From: an uncultured Acidimicrobiales bacterium
GTDB lineage: Bacteria > Actinomycetota > Acidimicrobiia > Acidimicrobiales > SHLQ01
NCBI GenBank assembly: GCA_938041035.1
Contig: CALHYX010000004.1
Location: 39,956 to 103,955, forward strand
Length of the DNA: 64,000 nt
Direction of reading: 5' to 3'
The notes beneath the pieces are model-generated. The model saw only the letters and a program-made list of their open reading frames with translations. It did no database searches and was not told the DNA's origin. Both the position numbers and the translations under genes were made by a program. Below, piece after piece: positions 34,533 to 42,283 of the stretch. Position 1 is the first letter of the stretch; every line of letters begins with the position of its first letter.

Positions 34533-35691
34533 GTCTCGCCGCCAACACCTCATCGAGTTTCGCCGGCGCCCACCGCTCGGCGAGCGCGGAACGCACCACA
34601 TCGGCCATGGAGGGCGGGGCCAGGCCGTCGACCGGCTGCTCGATGTCGAGATCGGCCGGGAAGGCGTACCCTTCGGCGCTCGACGCCACCACGCGGTGCA
34701 GGGCGGCGACGTCCACGCCGGCCTCCTGGCGTTGCAGCAGCACCGGGTAGAGATGCGACACCATCCGTTGCCGATCGACGATTTCCATCGACCGGCCAAA
34801 CGCCGACATCACCTGCAACAGATTGGCCATACGCCGTACATCGGCGGTGATGTTGGCCCCGGCCGCATGAAACAGCGCCGGGTTGAAGAACACGATGTCG
34901 CCCTTGCCGAGCGGCGCCTGCACGTGGTGCTCGGCGAAGTACTCGCGGAAGTCGGGGCGGCGCCAGGCCAAAAACCCGGGCCCGTAGTTCTGGCTGCGGG
35001 GCAACAGCTTGGTCGGCCCGGTCTCGATCGGCATATCGCAGTGGGCGATCGCCCCCTGGAGCGTGAGGAGGGGCGACATGTGATGCACATGGCTGAGATA
35101 CCGCTCGGACTGGTCATCGGAAAAGAAGCCGATGTGGTAGTCGCGGTGGGGCTCCTGGGCGTCGGCACCCGGATTCACCACGTTCACCTGCGAACACAGT
35201 TGATAGGCCGGGCCGAGGAACGCTTCGATGGCCAATTCGGCCAGATCGTTGGCGTAGTAGTCGACGAAACCCTCCGGGTCGAGCACGGCGAGCTTCTCGA
35301 TCGCGTTCCAAATTCGATCGTTCGCGCCCGGCTTGGCGTAGTGATCGCCGGCGACGGCTCCGGTGCGCTTCTGCTCGGCGATGATCTCCTCGAACGCCGT
35401 CGAAACCCGATCGAGCACCGCCGGGGCGAACGCCCCCTTGATCACCAGCACGCCGGGACCGCTCAGCAGCGCTCGGGCCAGCTCGGCCTGGGCCACCGCT
35501 CGGCCGACCGGGGTGGTCGTCGCGTCGCGCAGCGCCGCCGCTTCGTACACGACGAGGCGATGTTCGATCGCCGCGGCATGCGGGTAGTCGGCCAGTTCGG
35601 TCTCGACCTCGACGACCGCCCGAAAGTCATCGAGCGAGCATGCTCCGGCCGTCAGCCAGGTCGGGTCCTGATGTGAAGTTGCGTCGTGCAT
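34522..35691 (-). CDS. Phytanoyl-CoA dioxygenase-family protein (first copy)
   Basis: Fe(II)/2-oxoglutarate-type oxygenase of 389 residues, about 100 longer than many bacterial members because of an N-terminal extension. The iron facial triad is visible as EPHRDYH (His182, Asp184) and the distal His in FFNPALFHAAGANITADVRRM, where the Arg would bind 2-oxoglutarate. ATG at 35691 is chosen; the frame continues upstream only four codons to a weaker start. It should hydroxylate a small molecule that the two coupled dehydrogenases then process. Confidence 0.88.
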   Translation of the reverse strand: MHDATSHQDPTWLTAGACSLDDFRAVVEVETELADYPHAAAIEHRLVVYEAAALRDATTTPVGRAVAQAELARALLSGPGVLVIKGAFAPAVLDRVSTAFEEIIAEQKRTGAVAGDHYAKPGANDRIWNAIEKLAVLDPEGFVDYYANDLAELAIEAFLGPAYQLCSQVNVVNPGADAQEPHRDYHIGFFSDDQSERYLSHVHHMSPLLTLQGAIAHCDMPIETGPTKLLPRSQNYGPGFLAWRRPDFREYFAEHHVQAPLGKGDIVFFNPALFHAAGANITADVRRMANLLQVMSAFGRSMEIVDRQRMVSHLYPVLLQRQEAGVDVAALHRVVASSAEGYAFPADLDIEQPVDGLAPPSMADVVRSALAERWAPAKLDEVLAARRAG

Positions 35692-35748
35692 GCCGCATCC
35701 CAAGTCGATAGCCGGGCTGCCCCAGCGTAGAACCCCGGCCGGCCCGGG

Positions 35749-36390
35749 TCAGATACTCGGGTCGTCAAACGTCGCCAGCCAGGCCAGGGCGCCGGCGTAC
35801 GTGGTCTCGTGACCCATCTCGGGATGATCGGCCACCAGCTCATCGCTCGCTCGGAACAGCCGAGCGGCGTCGGCGACCGCGAGCATCTCGAGGTCGTTGA
35901 ACGAATCCCCCATGGCGCTCACGTGATAGCCGAGACCCTGGTAGGCCTCGACCGCCCGCTGCTTGGGGTGGGCGATTCGAGGGACGAACGAGGTGATCCG
36001 ATTCTCGACCACGGTCAGCCGGTGGCACAACAGGTGCGGGCGGCCAAGCTTAGGTACCAGGTGGCGGGCAAACTCCTCGAACGTGTCCGACAACAGCACC
36101 AGCTGGTACCGGCTTCGCAGCTCGTCGAGGAACTCGCGAGCGCCCGGAAGGGGCTCGAGGGTGTCGATGACCTTGCAGATGGTGGGCAGGTCGATGTCGT
36201 GGCGTTCGAGGGTGGCGATCCGGTAGTCCATGAGCTTTTGGTAGTCCGGCTCGTCGCGGGTCGTAATGCGCAGATCGTCGACACCGGTGTGATCGGCGAC
36301 CGCCACCCAGATCTCGGGTGTGACCACACCCTCCATGTCGAGCGCCACCACGCGCATCGGCGGCCGTGCCGTCGGAACTTCCTCGCTCAC
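35749..36390 (-). CDS. thrH: Phosphoserine phosphatase/homoserine phosphotransferase ThrH
   Basis: HAD-superfamily enzyme of 213 residues. The first motif is DMEGVVTPEIW, with DxE as in Pseudomonas ThrH (DLEGVLVPEIW) rather than DxD; LVLLSDTFEEF is motif II, HPKQRAVEAYQGLGYHV holds the motif III lysine, and AMGDSFNDLEML is motif IV. Length and order match ThrH throughout. Known ThrH dephosphorylates phosphoserine and can transfer phosphate to homoserine. It is 57 bases upstream of the dioxygenase on the same strand and divergent from the Fur-family gene. Confidence 0.9.
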   Translation of the reverse strand: MSEEVPTARPPMRVVALDMEGVVTPEIWVAVADHTGVDDLRITTRDEPDYQKLMDYRIATLERHDIDLPTICKVIDTLEPLPGAREFLDELRSRYQLVLLSDTFEEFARHLVPKLGRPHLLCHRLTVVENRITSFVPRIAHPKQRAVEAYQGLGYHVSAMGDSFNDLEMLAVADAARLFRASDELVADHPEMGHETTYAGALAWLATFDDPSI

Positions 36391-36474
36391 GACGGAGAAC
36401 GGTAGCGGCTAATGCACCGATAGGGGGTCATCGGCCGATACGGGTTCAGGTTGCTGACCTATGCTCGTGACGCC

Positions 36475-36933
36475 ATGGCCGACGACATTGCTGACCTCCT
36501 GAAACACCGTGGCTACCGGGTTACCGGCCCCCGACGGGCCGTTTGGCGCGCCCTGACCGGCGCCGAGGACCACCTCACCGTCGAACAGGTGGCCGATCGG
36601 GTGGCGGCGAGCGACGACGGGGTCAACCTGGCGTCGGTGTATCGCTCGTTGGCGTTGTTCAAAGAGCTCGGCCTGGCTCGGGAATCCCACCTCGACTCCG
36701 AAGGCGGCCGCTGGGAGGTCGCCCACCCCGATGAACATTTTCACGTGGTGTGCGACGACTGCGGCCGGGTCGATCATCACGTCGGCTCCCTGGTCGGCGA
36801 CATCGTCGACCATCTGCGCAGCGGCCACGACTTCGAACCGACGGGCGTCGAACTCACCGTGCGCGGCCGATGTGTGGAGTTCACCCGAACCGGCGCGTGC
36901 ACCCGTGCCGATGTGGCCTCCCATCAGCACTGA
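36475..36933 (+). CDS. Fur-family metalloregulator (probable nickel regulator, Nur-like)
   Basis: Regulator of 152 residues. The winged helix is residues about 5-80 (HRGYRVTGPRRAVWRAL, VNLASVYRSLALFKELGLA), then the metal-binding dimer domain with HPDEHFHVVCDDCGRVDHH. Only one CxxC pair is clear; the second pair of classic Fur/Zur is replaced by single cysteines in GRCVEF and GACTRA. It stands directly before a nickel/cobalt ECF transporter, with a Nur-box-like site between, so nickel is the likely metal; cobalt or zinc cannot be excluded. Confidence 0.88.
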   Translation: MADDIADLLKHRGYRVTGPRRAVWRALTGAEDHLTVEQVADRVAASDDGVNLASVYRSLALFKELGLARESHLDSEGGRWEVAHPDEHFHVVCDDCGRVDHHVGSLVGDIVDHLRSGHDFEPTGVELTVRGRCVEFTRTGACTRADVASHQH

Positions 36934-36955
36934 ACTCGGTACTACCAGGGCTCAG

Positions 36956-36993
36956 TACTGCGAGCGATTGCTAATTGCGAACAACTCGCAGTA
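36956..36993. repeat. Inverted repeat (9-base perfect arms) upstream of cbiM
   Basis: TACTGCGAG (36956-36964) and CTCGCAGTA (36985-36993) are exact complements separated by 20 AT-rich bases. The dyad could be a terminator after the Fur-family gene, a stem in the cbiM leader, or part of an operator; it overlaps the Nur-box-like site. Confidence 0.6.
36975..36991. promoter_or_regulatory. Nur-box-like operator
   Basis: TTGCGA-N5-TCGCAG resembles the Streptomyces nickel-regulator site tTGCaa-N5-ttGCAA (5 of 6 symmetric pairs). It lies in the 125-base gap between the Fur-family gene and cbiM, 68 bases before the cbiM start, in an AT-rich island. Confidence 0.5.
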
Positions 36994-37058
36994 GCGCTAG
37001 GTTCGCGGGCGTCCGCCCGTCCGTCCCCACTCGCCCCCGACGTCGAGAAAGAGCCGCC

Positions 37059-38024
37059 TTGCACGCCCCCGACGGATTCCTCGGCCTCGGCACCGCCGTC
37101 GCGACGGGGGCGATCAGCTTCGGCGTCGTCGGTGCATCGCTGCGCATGGCCCGAACCCGGCTGGCCGATCGCCAGATCCCGCTCACCGGCGTCTCCGCAG
37201 CGTTCATCTTCGCCGCCCAACTGGTGAACTTCCCGGTCGCGGCGGGCACCACGGGCCATCTGCTCGGCGGCGCTCTCGCGGCCATTCTGCTCGGCCCCAC
37301 CGTGGGAGCCCTGGTCGTCACCGTCGTCGTCGTCGTACAAGCGCTCGTCTTCGCCGATGGCGGGCTCAGCGCCCTCGGCTACAACACCCTCAACATGGCC
37401 ATCGTGACCAGCTTCGGTGGCTACGCCGCCTTCGTGGCCGTGCGCAAGATACTCCCCCGCAACGCCTCCGGCGTCGCCACCGCGGCCGGTCTGGCCGCGG
37501 GCATCTCCGTCGTCCTCGCCTCCATGGCGTTGTCGATCGAATGGCTGTTTGGTGCAACCGCGCCGGTGTCGTTCGACACCGTGTTCGCCGCCATGGTCGG
37601 CGTGCACCTGCTGATCGGCGTGGGCGAAGGCGTGATCACCGGACTCCTGGTGGCCAGCGTGCTCGCCGCCCGGCCCGACCTCGTCTACGGCGCCCGCCAC
37701 CTCGACCCCGCGGCGCTGCGTGGACGGGCGTCGCTCAGCACCCGAGGCCTCGTCATCGCCGCTCTCGCCGTCACCCTGGTGGTCGGCACCATCGTCAGCC
37801 AGTTCGCGGGGTCAGACCCCGACGGGCTCGAACGGGTCGCCGAAGATCTCGAACTCACCGCCGATCAAGCTGGCGACGCTCGCGGCCCGTTCGCCGACTA
37901 TGCCGTCGACGGACTCGACAACGAACAGCTCAGCCTGGCCATCGCGGCCGGAGCCGGCATCGTCATCGTCGGCGCGATCGGTTACGGCCTCGTCGCCACC
38001 CGCCGCGAACCGAGCGCGGTCTAG
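37059..38024 (+). CDS. cbiM: ECF nickel/cobalt transporter S component, CbiM fused to PDGLE (CbiN-like) domain
   Basis: Membrane protein of 321 residues. The start MHAPDGFLGLG carries the metal-binding His at position 2, which fixes the TTG start at 37059. About seven hydrophobic segments follow, with the conserved LVNFPVAAGTTGHLLGGALAAILLGP split between strands of the CbiM core. The C-terminus has SDPDGLERVAEDLEL, the PDGLE motif of NikN/CbiN-like partners, and a last membrane helix, so S and small N components are one chain. It captures Ni2+ or Co2+ for the CbiQ/CbiO module encoded immediately downstream. Confidence 0.93.
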   Translation: MHAPDGFLGLGTAVATGAISFGVVGASLRMARTRLADRQIPLTGVSAAFIFAAQLVNFPVAAGTTGHLLGGALAAILLGPTVGALVVTVVVVVQALVFADGGLSALGYNTLNMAIVTSFGGYAAFVAVRKILPRNASGVATAAGLAAGISVVLASMALSIEWLFGATAPVSFDTVFAAMVGVHLLIGVGEGVITGLLVASVLAARPDLVYGARHLDPAALRGRASLSTRGLVIAALAVTLVVGTIVSQFAGSDPDGLERVAEDLELTADQAGDARGPFADYAVDGLDNEQLSLAIAAGAGIVIVGAIGYGLVATRREPSAV

Positions 38025-38786
38025 ATGGGTGCCGAGCACTCGCACGCGCTTTTTCACCACGGTCACTCCCCCGTCCATCACCTTCCCGCCCACACCAAGC
38101 TGGTCGGCACGCTGGTGTTCGTCGCCGCGGTAGCCGTCACCCCGAGGCAGGAACTGTGGGCCTTCGCGGTGTACGCCGCCGTCGCGGTTTTCGCCATGGC
38201 CGTCGCCCGGCTTCCGGTGCGCTTCGTGGCCCGCCGGGCTCTGCTCGTACTGCCCTTCCTGGGCGTCGCCGCCCTCGTCCCGTTCATCGGCGGTGGCGAA
38301 ACCACCGACGTCATGGGCCTGGCGCTGTCCACCGAGGGCCTGTGGGCCGCGTCGGGCATCGTCTGCAAAGCGCTGCTCGGCACCGCCGCCTCGATCGTGC
38401 TCGCCGGCACCACCGAACAAGCCGACCTGGTCCGCGGTCTCGCCCGCCTCCGGGTTCCACCCCTGCTGGTGATGATCACCGCGACGATGCTTCGCTATCT
38501 CGAGACCGTCGCCGGCGAGCTGCGGCGGGCCCGTACCGCGATGCAATCCCGAGGTCACAACCCACGCTGGCTTTGGCAGGCCACGCCGCTCGCCAACTCC
38601 GCCGGAGCCACGTTTGTGCGCAGCTACGAACGGGGCGAGCGAGTGCACCACGCCATGGCGGCCCGAGGCTTCACCGGCACTCCGCCCGATCTGAACCCCC
38701 AACCGGCCGCCGGACGACACTGGATCCGGGCCATCGCCCTGCCCGGGATCACCGTTGCGGTCGCCATCGCGGCGCTGGCCTCGTGA
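38025..38786 (+). CDS. cbiQ: ECF transporter T component CbiQ
   Basis: Transmembrane coupling protein of 253 residues that starts on the base after the cbiM stop. SPVHHLPAHTKLVGTLVFVAAVAV opens the membrane part, and the two ATPase-contact motifs are LRRARTAMQSRG and SYERGERVHHAMAARGFTG (A-R-G type coupling helices). The histidine-rich N-terminus (HSHALFHHGHSPVHH) could bind metal. Works with CbiM and CbiO in nickel/cobalt uptake. Confidence 0.94.
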   Translation: MGAEHSHALFHHGHSPVHHLPAHTKLVGTLVFVAAVAVTPRQELWAFAVYAAVAVFAMAVARLPVRFVARRALLVLPFLGVAALVPFIGGGETTDVMGLALSTEGLWAASGIVCKALLGTAASIVLAGTTEQADLVRGLARLRVPPLLVMITATMLRYLETVAGELRRARTAMQSRGHNPRWLWQATPLANSAGATFVRSYERGERVHHAMAARGFTGTPPDLNPQPAAGRHWIRAIALPGITVAVAIAALAS

Positions 38787-39601
38787 ACGGCAACCCCGAT
38801 GACCACCCGAGCGGCCCGATGACCAGTTCGGCGCACGAGCTGGCCATCGATGTACGGGACCTCGAGCACGGCTACCCCGACGGGTCCTCGGCGCTCGACG
38901 GCCTCTCGCTCCAGGTTCGACCCGGCGAGCGGGTTGCGCTGCTCGGGCCAAACGGGGCCGGCAAGACCACACTGGCGCTGCACCTCAATGGCATCCTTCT
39001 CGCCCAGCACGGCTCGGTCACGATCGACGGACTGCCCGTCGTCGAGCCCAACCTGGCCGAGGTCCGCCGCCGGCTTCAGCTGGTGTTCGCCAAGGCCGAC
39101 GACCAGCTGTTCATGCCGACCGTGCGCGACGACGTTGCCTTCGGGCCCGCCAACCACGGCATGCGGGGCGCCGATCTCGATGCCGCGGTCGACGGAGCTC
39201 TCGCGGCAGCCGGAGCGGCCGCACTGGCGAAACGAGCACCCCATCACCTCAGTACGGGCGAGAAGCGCCGGGCCGCGCTGGCCACGGTGTTGGCGATGAA
39301 CCCCGGCACCCTCGTACTCGATGAACCCACCGCCGGACTCGACCCGGCCGGGCGCAACGAACTGGTCGCGTTGCTCAAGACCCTGCCGCAGACGCTCGTG
39401 GTAATCACCCACGACATTCCGTTCGCGCTGCAGTTGTGCCACCGTTCGGTCATCATCGACGAAGGCCGATCGTGGGCGGATGCACCCACCGCCGACTTGC
39501 TGGCCGACCGCGCCACCCTGGGCCGGCACCGACTGGCGTTGCCCTTCGGCTTCGACCCGAACGTGCTGGCTCAGGCGACGTCGATCGACCGCAGCCGGTA
39601 G
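38783..39601 (+). CDS. cbiO: ECF transporter ATPase CbiO
   Basis: ABC ATPase of 272 residues. Walker A is GPNGAGKTT (Lys61), the signature is LSTGEKRRAALA, Walker B LVLDEPTAGLDP and switch His in VVITHD. The Q-loop reads LVFAKADDQLF: the usual glutamine of VFQ is alanine at position 103. GTG at 38783 overlaps the cbiQ stop (GTGA); ATG at 38819 is the alternative and would give a standard N-terminus. Its last 31 bases overlap the convergent ABC permease gene. Confidence 0.93.
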   Translation: MNGNPDDHPSGPMTSSAHELAIDVRDLEHGYPDGSSALDGLSLQVRPGERVALLGPNGAGKTTLALHLNGILLAQHGSVTIDGLPVVEPNLAEVRRRLQLVFAKADDQLFMPTVRDDVAFGPANHGMRGADLDAAVDGALAAAGAAALAKRAPHHLSTGEKRRAALATVLAMNPGTLVLDEPTAGLDPAGRNELVALLKTLPQTLVVITHDIPFALQLCHRSVIIDEGRSWADAPTADLLADRATLGRHRLALPFGFDPNVLAQATSIDRSR

Positions 39602-40287
39602 CCCGCCAGCGCGATACCAGCCACGGCGATTGCGATCGGCACGATGATGCCCGACGCCATCGCCCGGTCGGCGAGCGGCAGGTCGATATCGGTCAGCCGG
39701 GAAAGCACCGACGAGGGGTACGTGTTTATCGAAAGCTTCGCCGCGCCGGTGCCGGCCCGGGACACAAACAGCTCCCACACGACCAGGTAGATCAGGCCCC
39801 ACACCAGGGCCCGGCGTACCACTAGGCCCAACAGAACAAAGACGCCGCTGTAGCCAACCACCGCCAGCGCGGTGGCCGCTCCGGTCGCAGCCACCGAGGT
39901 GAAGTCACCCGACGCAATGGCCGCGGTGGCCATCAGCGGCACGGCCGTAAACGGCAGGGCGATCGACGCGGCGGCGGTCCATGCGGCCATGGCGATCTTC
40001 CAGCGGGCTACCGGGCGATGCCACACGTAGACCAGCGTCTCGTCCTCGACCAGTTCGCCGAGCGACGAGCTGGCCAGCACGAGCGCGATCACCGGCACCA
40101 TGAGCCCGATGCCAAACAGGTAGATGAACTCGGTGACGTCGGTCGCGGCCTGGGCGCCCTCGCTCGAACGGTTGATCGCCCACGCGACCGCCATGGCGGC
40201 CAGGCCGAATCCGCCGAAGAGAAACCACCGGCCGGTGGTGAGCTGTCGGCGCACCAGGAGGCGGTAGAGAACCGATAGCTGGGTCAT
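39571..40287 (-). CDS. ABC-2-type transporter permease (second permease of module)
   Basis: Membrane protein of 238 residues with about six hydrophobic segments. LASSSLGELVEDETLVYVWHRPVARWKIAMA is the cytoplasmic loop typical of ABC-2 permeases that pair with separate ATPases. ATG at 40287 has GGAGG six bases upstream; GTG at 40290 is too close. Last gene of a four-gene unit in which ATPase, permease, ATPase and permease alternate, all linked by stop/start overlaps. Substrate unknown; efflux is usual for this type. Confidence 0.87.
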   Translation of the reverse strand: MTQLSVLYRLLVRRQLTTGRWFLFGGFGLAAMAVAWAINRSSEGAQAATDVTEFIYLFGIGLMVPVIALVLASSSLGELVEDETLVYVWHRPVARWKIAMAAWTAAASIALPFTAVPLMATAAIASGDFTSVAATGAATALAVVGYSGVFVLLGLVVRRALVWGLIYLVVWELFVSRAGTGAAKLSINTYPSSVLSRLTDIDLPLADRAMASGIIVPIAIAVAGIALAGYRLRSIDVA

Positions 40288-41369
40288 CACGAACCTCCAA
40301 CGAGATAGCGAAAGACGCTCTCGAGGTCGTCATCGAGGGGCATCACTTCTTCGAGCCGGAACCGCTGGTCGGCGCACACCGCGGTGAGCTCGCGCCGGAA
40401 GCGGCGCACGTCGGTGGTGGTGACCTCGATTTGGCCGGGATGGTTGACCGCACAACCGACGAGAGAACCGGAATTGATGAGGGCGGCCGCCACCCGGTTC
40501 GCTTCGTGACACACCACGCGGACTCGCGACGGCTGATCGTCCATCAAGGCGCGGATTTCGCGGAAGTCGCCCTGGGCGGCCAGGCGACCCCGGGCGATGA
40601 CGACCACGTGGGAACCGAACCGTTCGACCTCCTCGAGCACATGGCTCGATACGAGGACCGTCTTGCCGGACTCGCCGAGGCGGTGAAACAGGTCGATCAT
40701 CTGGCGCCGTTGCTTCGGGTCGAGGCCGTTCAACGGCTCGTCGGCCATGATCACCATGGGGTCGTGCACGAGCGCCTGGGCGATCTTGATCCGCTGCCGC
40801 ATGCCCTTGGAGTAGCTACCGATCGGGCGTTCGAGGTCGGGGTCCATCTGGACGAGGTCGAGGGCCCACCGGGCTCGCTCGTCGGGATTGTCGAGATCCG
40901 ACAGGATGGCGGCCATCTGCACGATGTCGATGCCGCGCTCGCGTTCGAAGACACCGTCTTGTTGGGGGACGAGACCGACCCGGCCGCGGGCTTCGCCATC
41001 TTGGCGGGGGTCGCCGCCGGCCACCCATACCCGGCCGACCGAGGGTTTGATCTGGCCGGAGAGCATCCGCAACAGCGTGGACTTGCCGGCACCGTTGGGG
41101 CCGAGAAGCGCGGTGACGCCGGGCCGGATGGCGACCGACACGTTGCTTACCGCTACCACGCCGCCAAAGGATCGGGAGACGTCGTAGGCGACGACCGTGG
41201 CGTCGGCCGGCGGCCACTCGACGGCGGCGGGAGCGCCGGCGAGCACCTGGTCGACACCGCCGTGGTCGGTAGGGGGATGGTCGGTAGAGGGATGACCGTT
41301 GCCGGGATGGCCGATCGCGGAGGGCGCGGTGGGAGGATGGTCCGGGGTCGGTGCGTTCGGGTTGCTCAT
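40287..41369 (-). CDS. ABC transporter ATP-binding protein (second ATPase of module)
   Basis: ATPase of 360 residues. After a His/Pro-rich N-terminal tail of about 55 residues (GHPGNGHPSTDHPPTDHGG) it has Walker A GPNGAGKST, Q-loop LVPQQDG, signature YSKGMRQRIKIAQAL, Walker B MADEPLNGLDP and switch SSHVLEEVERF; the last 80 residues form a CcmA/YxlF-like regulatory tail. ATG at 41369 overlaps the upstream permease stop (ATGA). It energises the permease encoded next. Confidence 0.92.
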   Translation of the reverse strand: MSNPNAPTPDHPPTAPSAIGHPGNGHPSTDHPPTDHGGVDQVLAGAPAAVEWPPADATVVAYDVSRSFGGVVAVSNVSVAIRPGVTALLGPNGAGKSTLLRMLSGQIKPSVGRVWVAGGDPRQDGEARGRVGLVPQQDGVFERERGIDIVQMAAILSDLDNPDERARWALDLVQMDPDLERPIGSYSKGMRQRIKIAQALVHDPMVIMADEPLNGLDPKQRRQMIDLFHRLGESGKTVLVSSHVLEEVERFGSHVVVIARGRLAAQGDFREIRALMDDQPSRVRVVCHEANRVAAALINSGSLVGCAVNHPGQIEVTTTDVRRFRRELTAVCADQRFRLEEVMPLDDDLESVFRYLVGGS

Positions 41370-42283
41370 CGGCGTACCAACAGCTTTCGGTAGCGGGCCC
41401 AGATGAACCCGACGCCGGTCGCGATGTAGCCGAACCAGGCGGCCCAGAGCGTCCAGGTCGAATTTTCCTGGGGCCGCCACAAGCTGGCGCCTCCCGTGGC
41501 TTCGCCATGGATGCGGAAGATCAGTTCGCGCGGCAGGTTGGGGATGTTGAACAGCCGCAGCGCCGAGTTCAGGTCGGCTTCGTTGACGAGGACATCGGTG
41601 ACGATGGCCGAACCGGGCATGATCAAGATCACGGCGGCGGTAGCGACCACCCAGCGGTCGGTTGCCGCGGAGACCGCCATGGCGACGACGGCGAACATGG
41701 CGCCCATCACCAGCGATGACAGAACGATCTTGGCAAACACCTCGATCCACTCGACGAAGCCGTCGGGGCCGGTCGATTCAAGGGTGAACGCGATCAACAT
41801 CAACAACGGTGGCCCAAGGGTCACCAGGAGCAGCAGGATCAGCGTGGCGAGGGCCTTGCCCAACAGATACGACGGCCGGTTCAGCGGCGAGGCCAGGTAC
41901 ACGCCGAGCAGTCCGGTGCGCCGATCGGTGCACAAGAGCAGCGGGGCGACAAAGCCGGCGAACAGATAGATGGCGCCGACGATGTAGCTGTAGTAGCCGG
42001 CGTAGGTCGGGAGCAGCCCTTCGGCGGCGAGGTCTTCGGGCAGCAGGGCCGCCATGCCGATGAACGCGGCGGCGGGCAGGTAGGCGAAGATCACGACGGC
42101 GGCCGGGATGATCTTGAACCGGGCCGACCGGCCGAGCCCCAGCGCGTGGCGCAGGCTGTGGGTGACCATCGTGCGCATCGACCCGCGGAAACCGGTGCGA
42201 GGGCCGTCGTAGCGGCGATACCCCTGGTCGAAGATCTGGGCGGAGTTGGGGGGAACGGCCCCGGGTACGTTCGCCATCGTCAT
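41366..42283 (-). CDS. ABC-2-type transporter permease (first permease of module)
   Basis: Membrane protein of 305 residues. After a cytoplasmic start (IFDQGYRRYDGPRTGFRGSM), about six hydrophobic segments follow; LLCTDRRTGLLGVYLASPLNRPSYLLGKALATLILL is the ABC-2 coupling loop and next helix. ATGA overlap with the first ATPase upstream and with the second ATPase downstream. It probably works with the ATPase at 42280-43248. Confidence 0.88.
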   Translation of the reverse strand: MTMANVPGAVPPNSAQIFDQGYRRYDGPRTGFRGSMRTMVTHSLRHALGLGRSARFKIIPAAVVIFAYLPAAAFIGMAALLPEDLAAEGLLPTYAGYYSYIVGAIYLFAGFVAPLLLCTDRRTGLLGVYLASPLNRPSYLLGKALATLILLLLVTLGPPLLMLIAFTLESTGPDGFVEWIEVFAKIVLSSLVMGAMFAVVAMAVSAATDRWVVATAAVILIMPGSAIVTDVLVNEADLNSALRLFNIPNLPRELIFRIHGEATGGASLWRPQENSTWTLWAAWFGYIATGVGFIWARYRKLLVRR

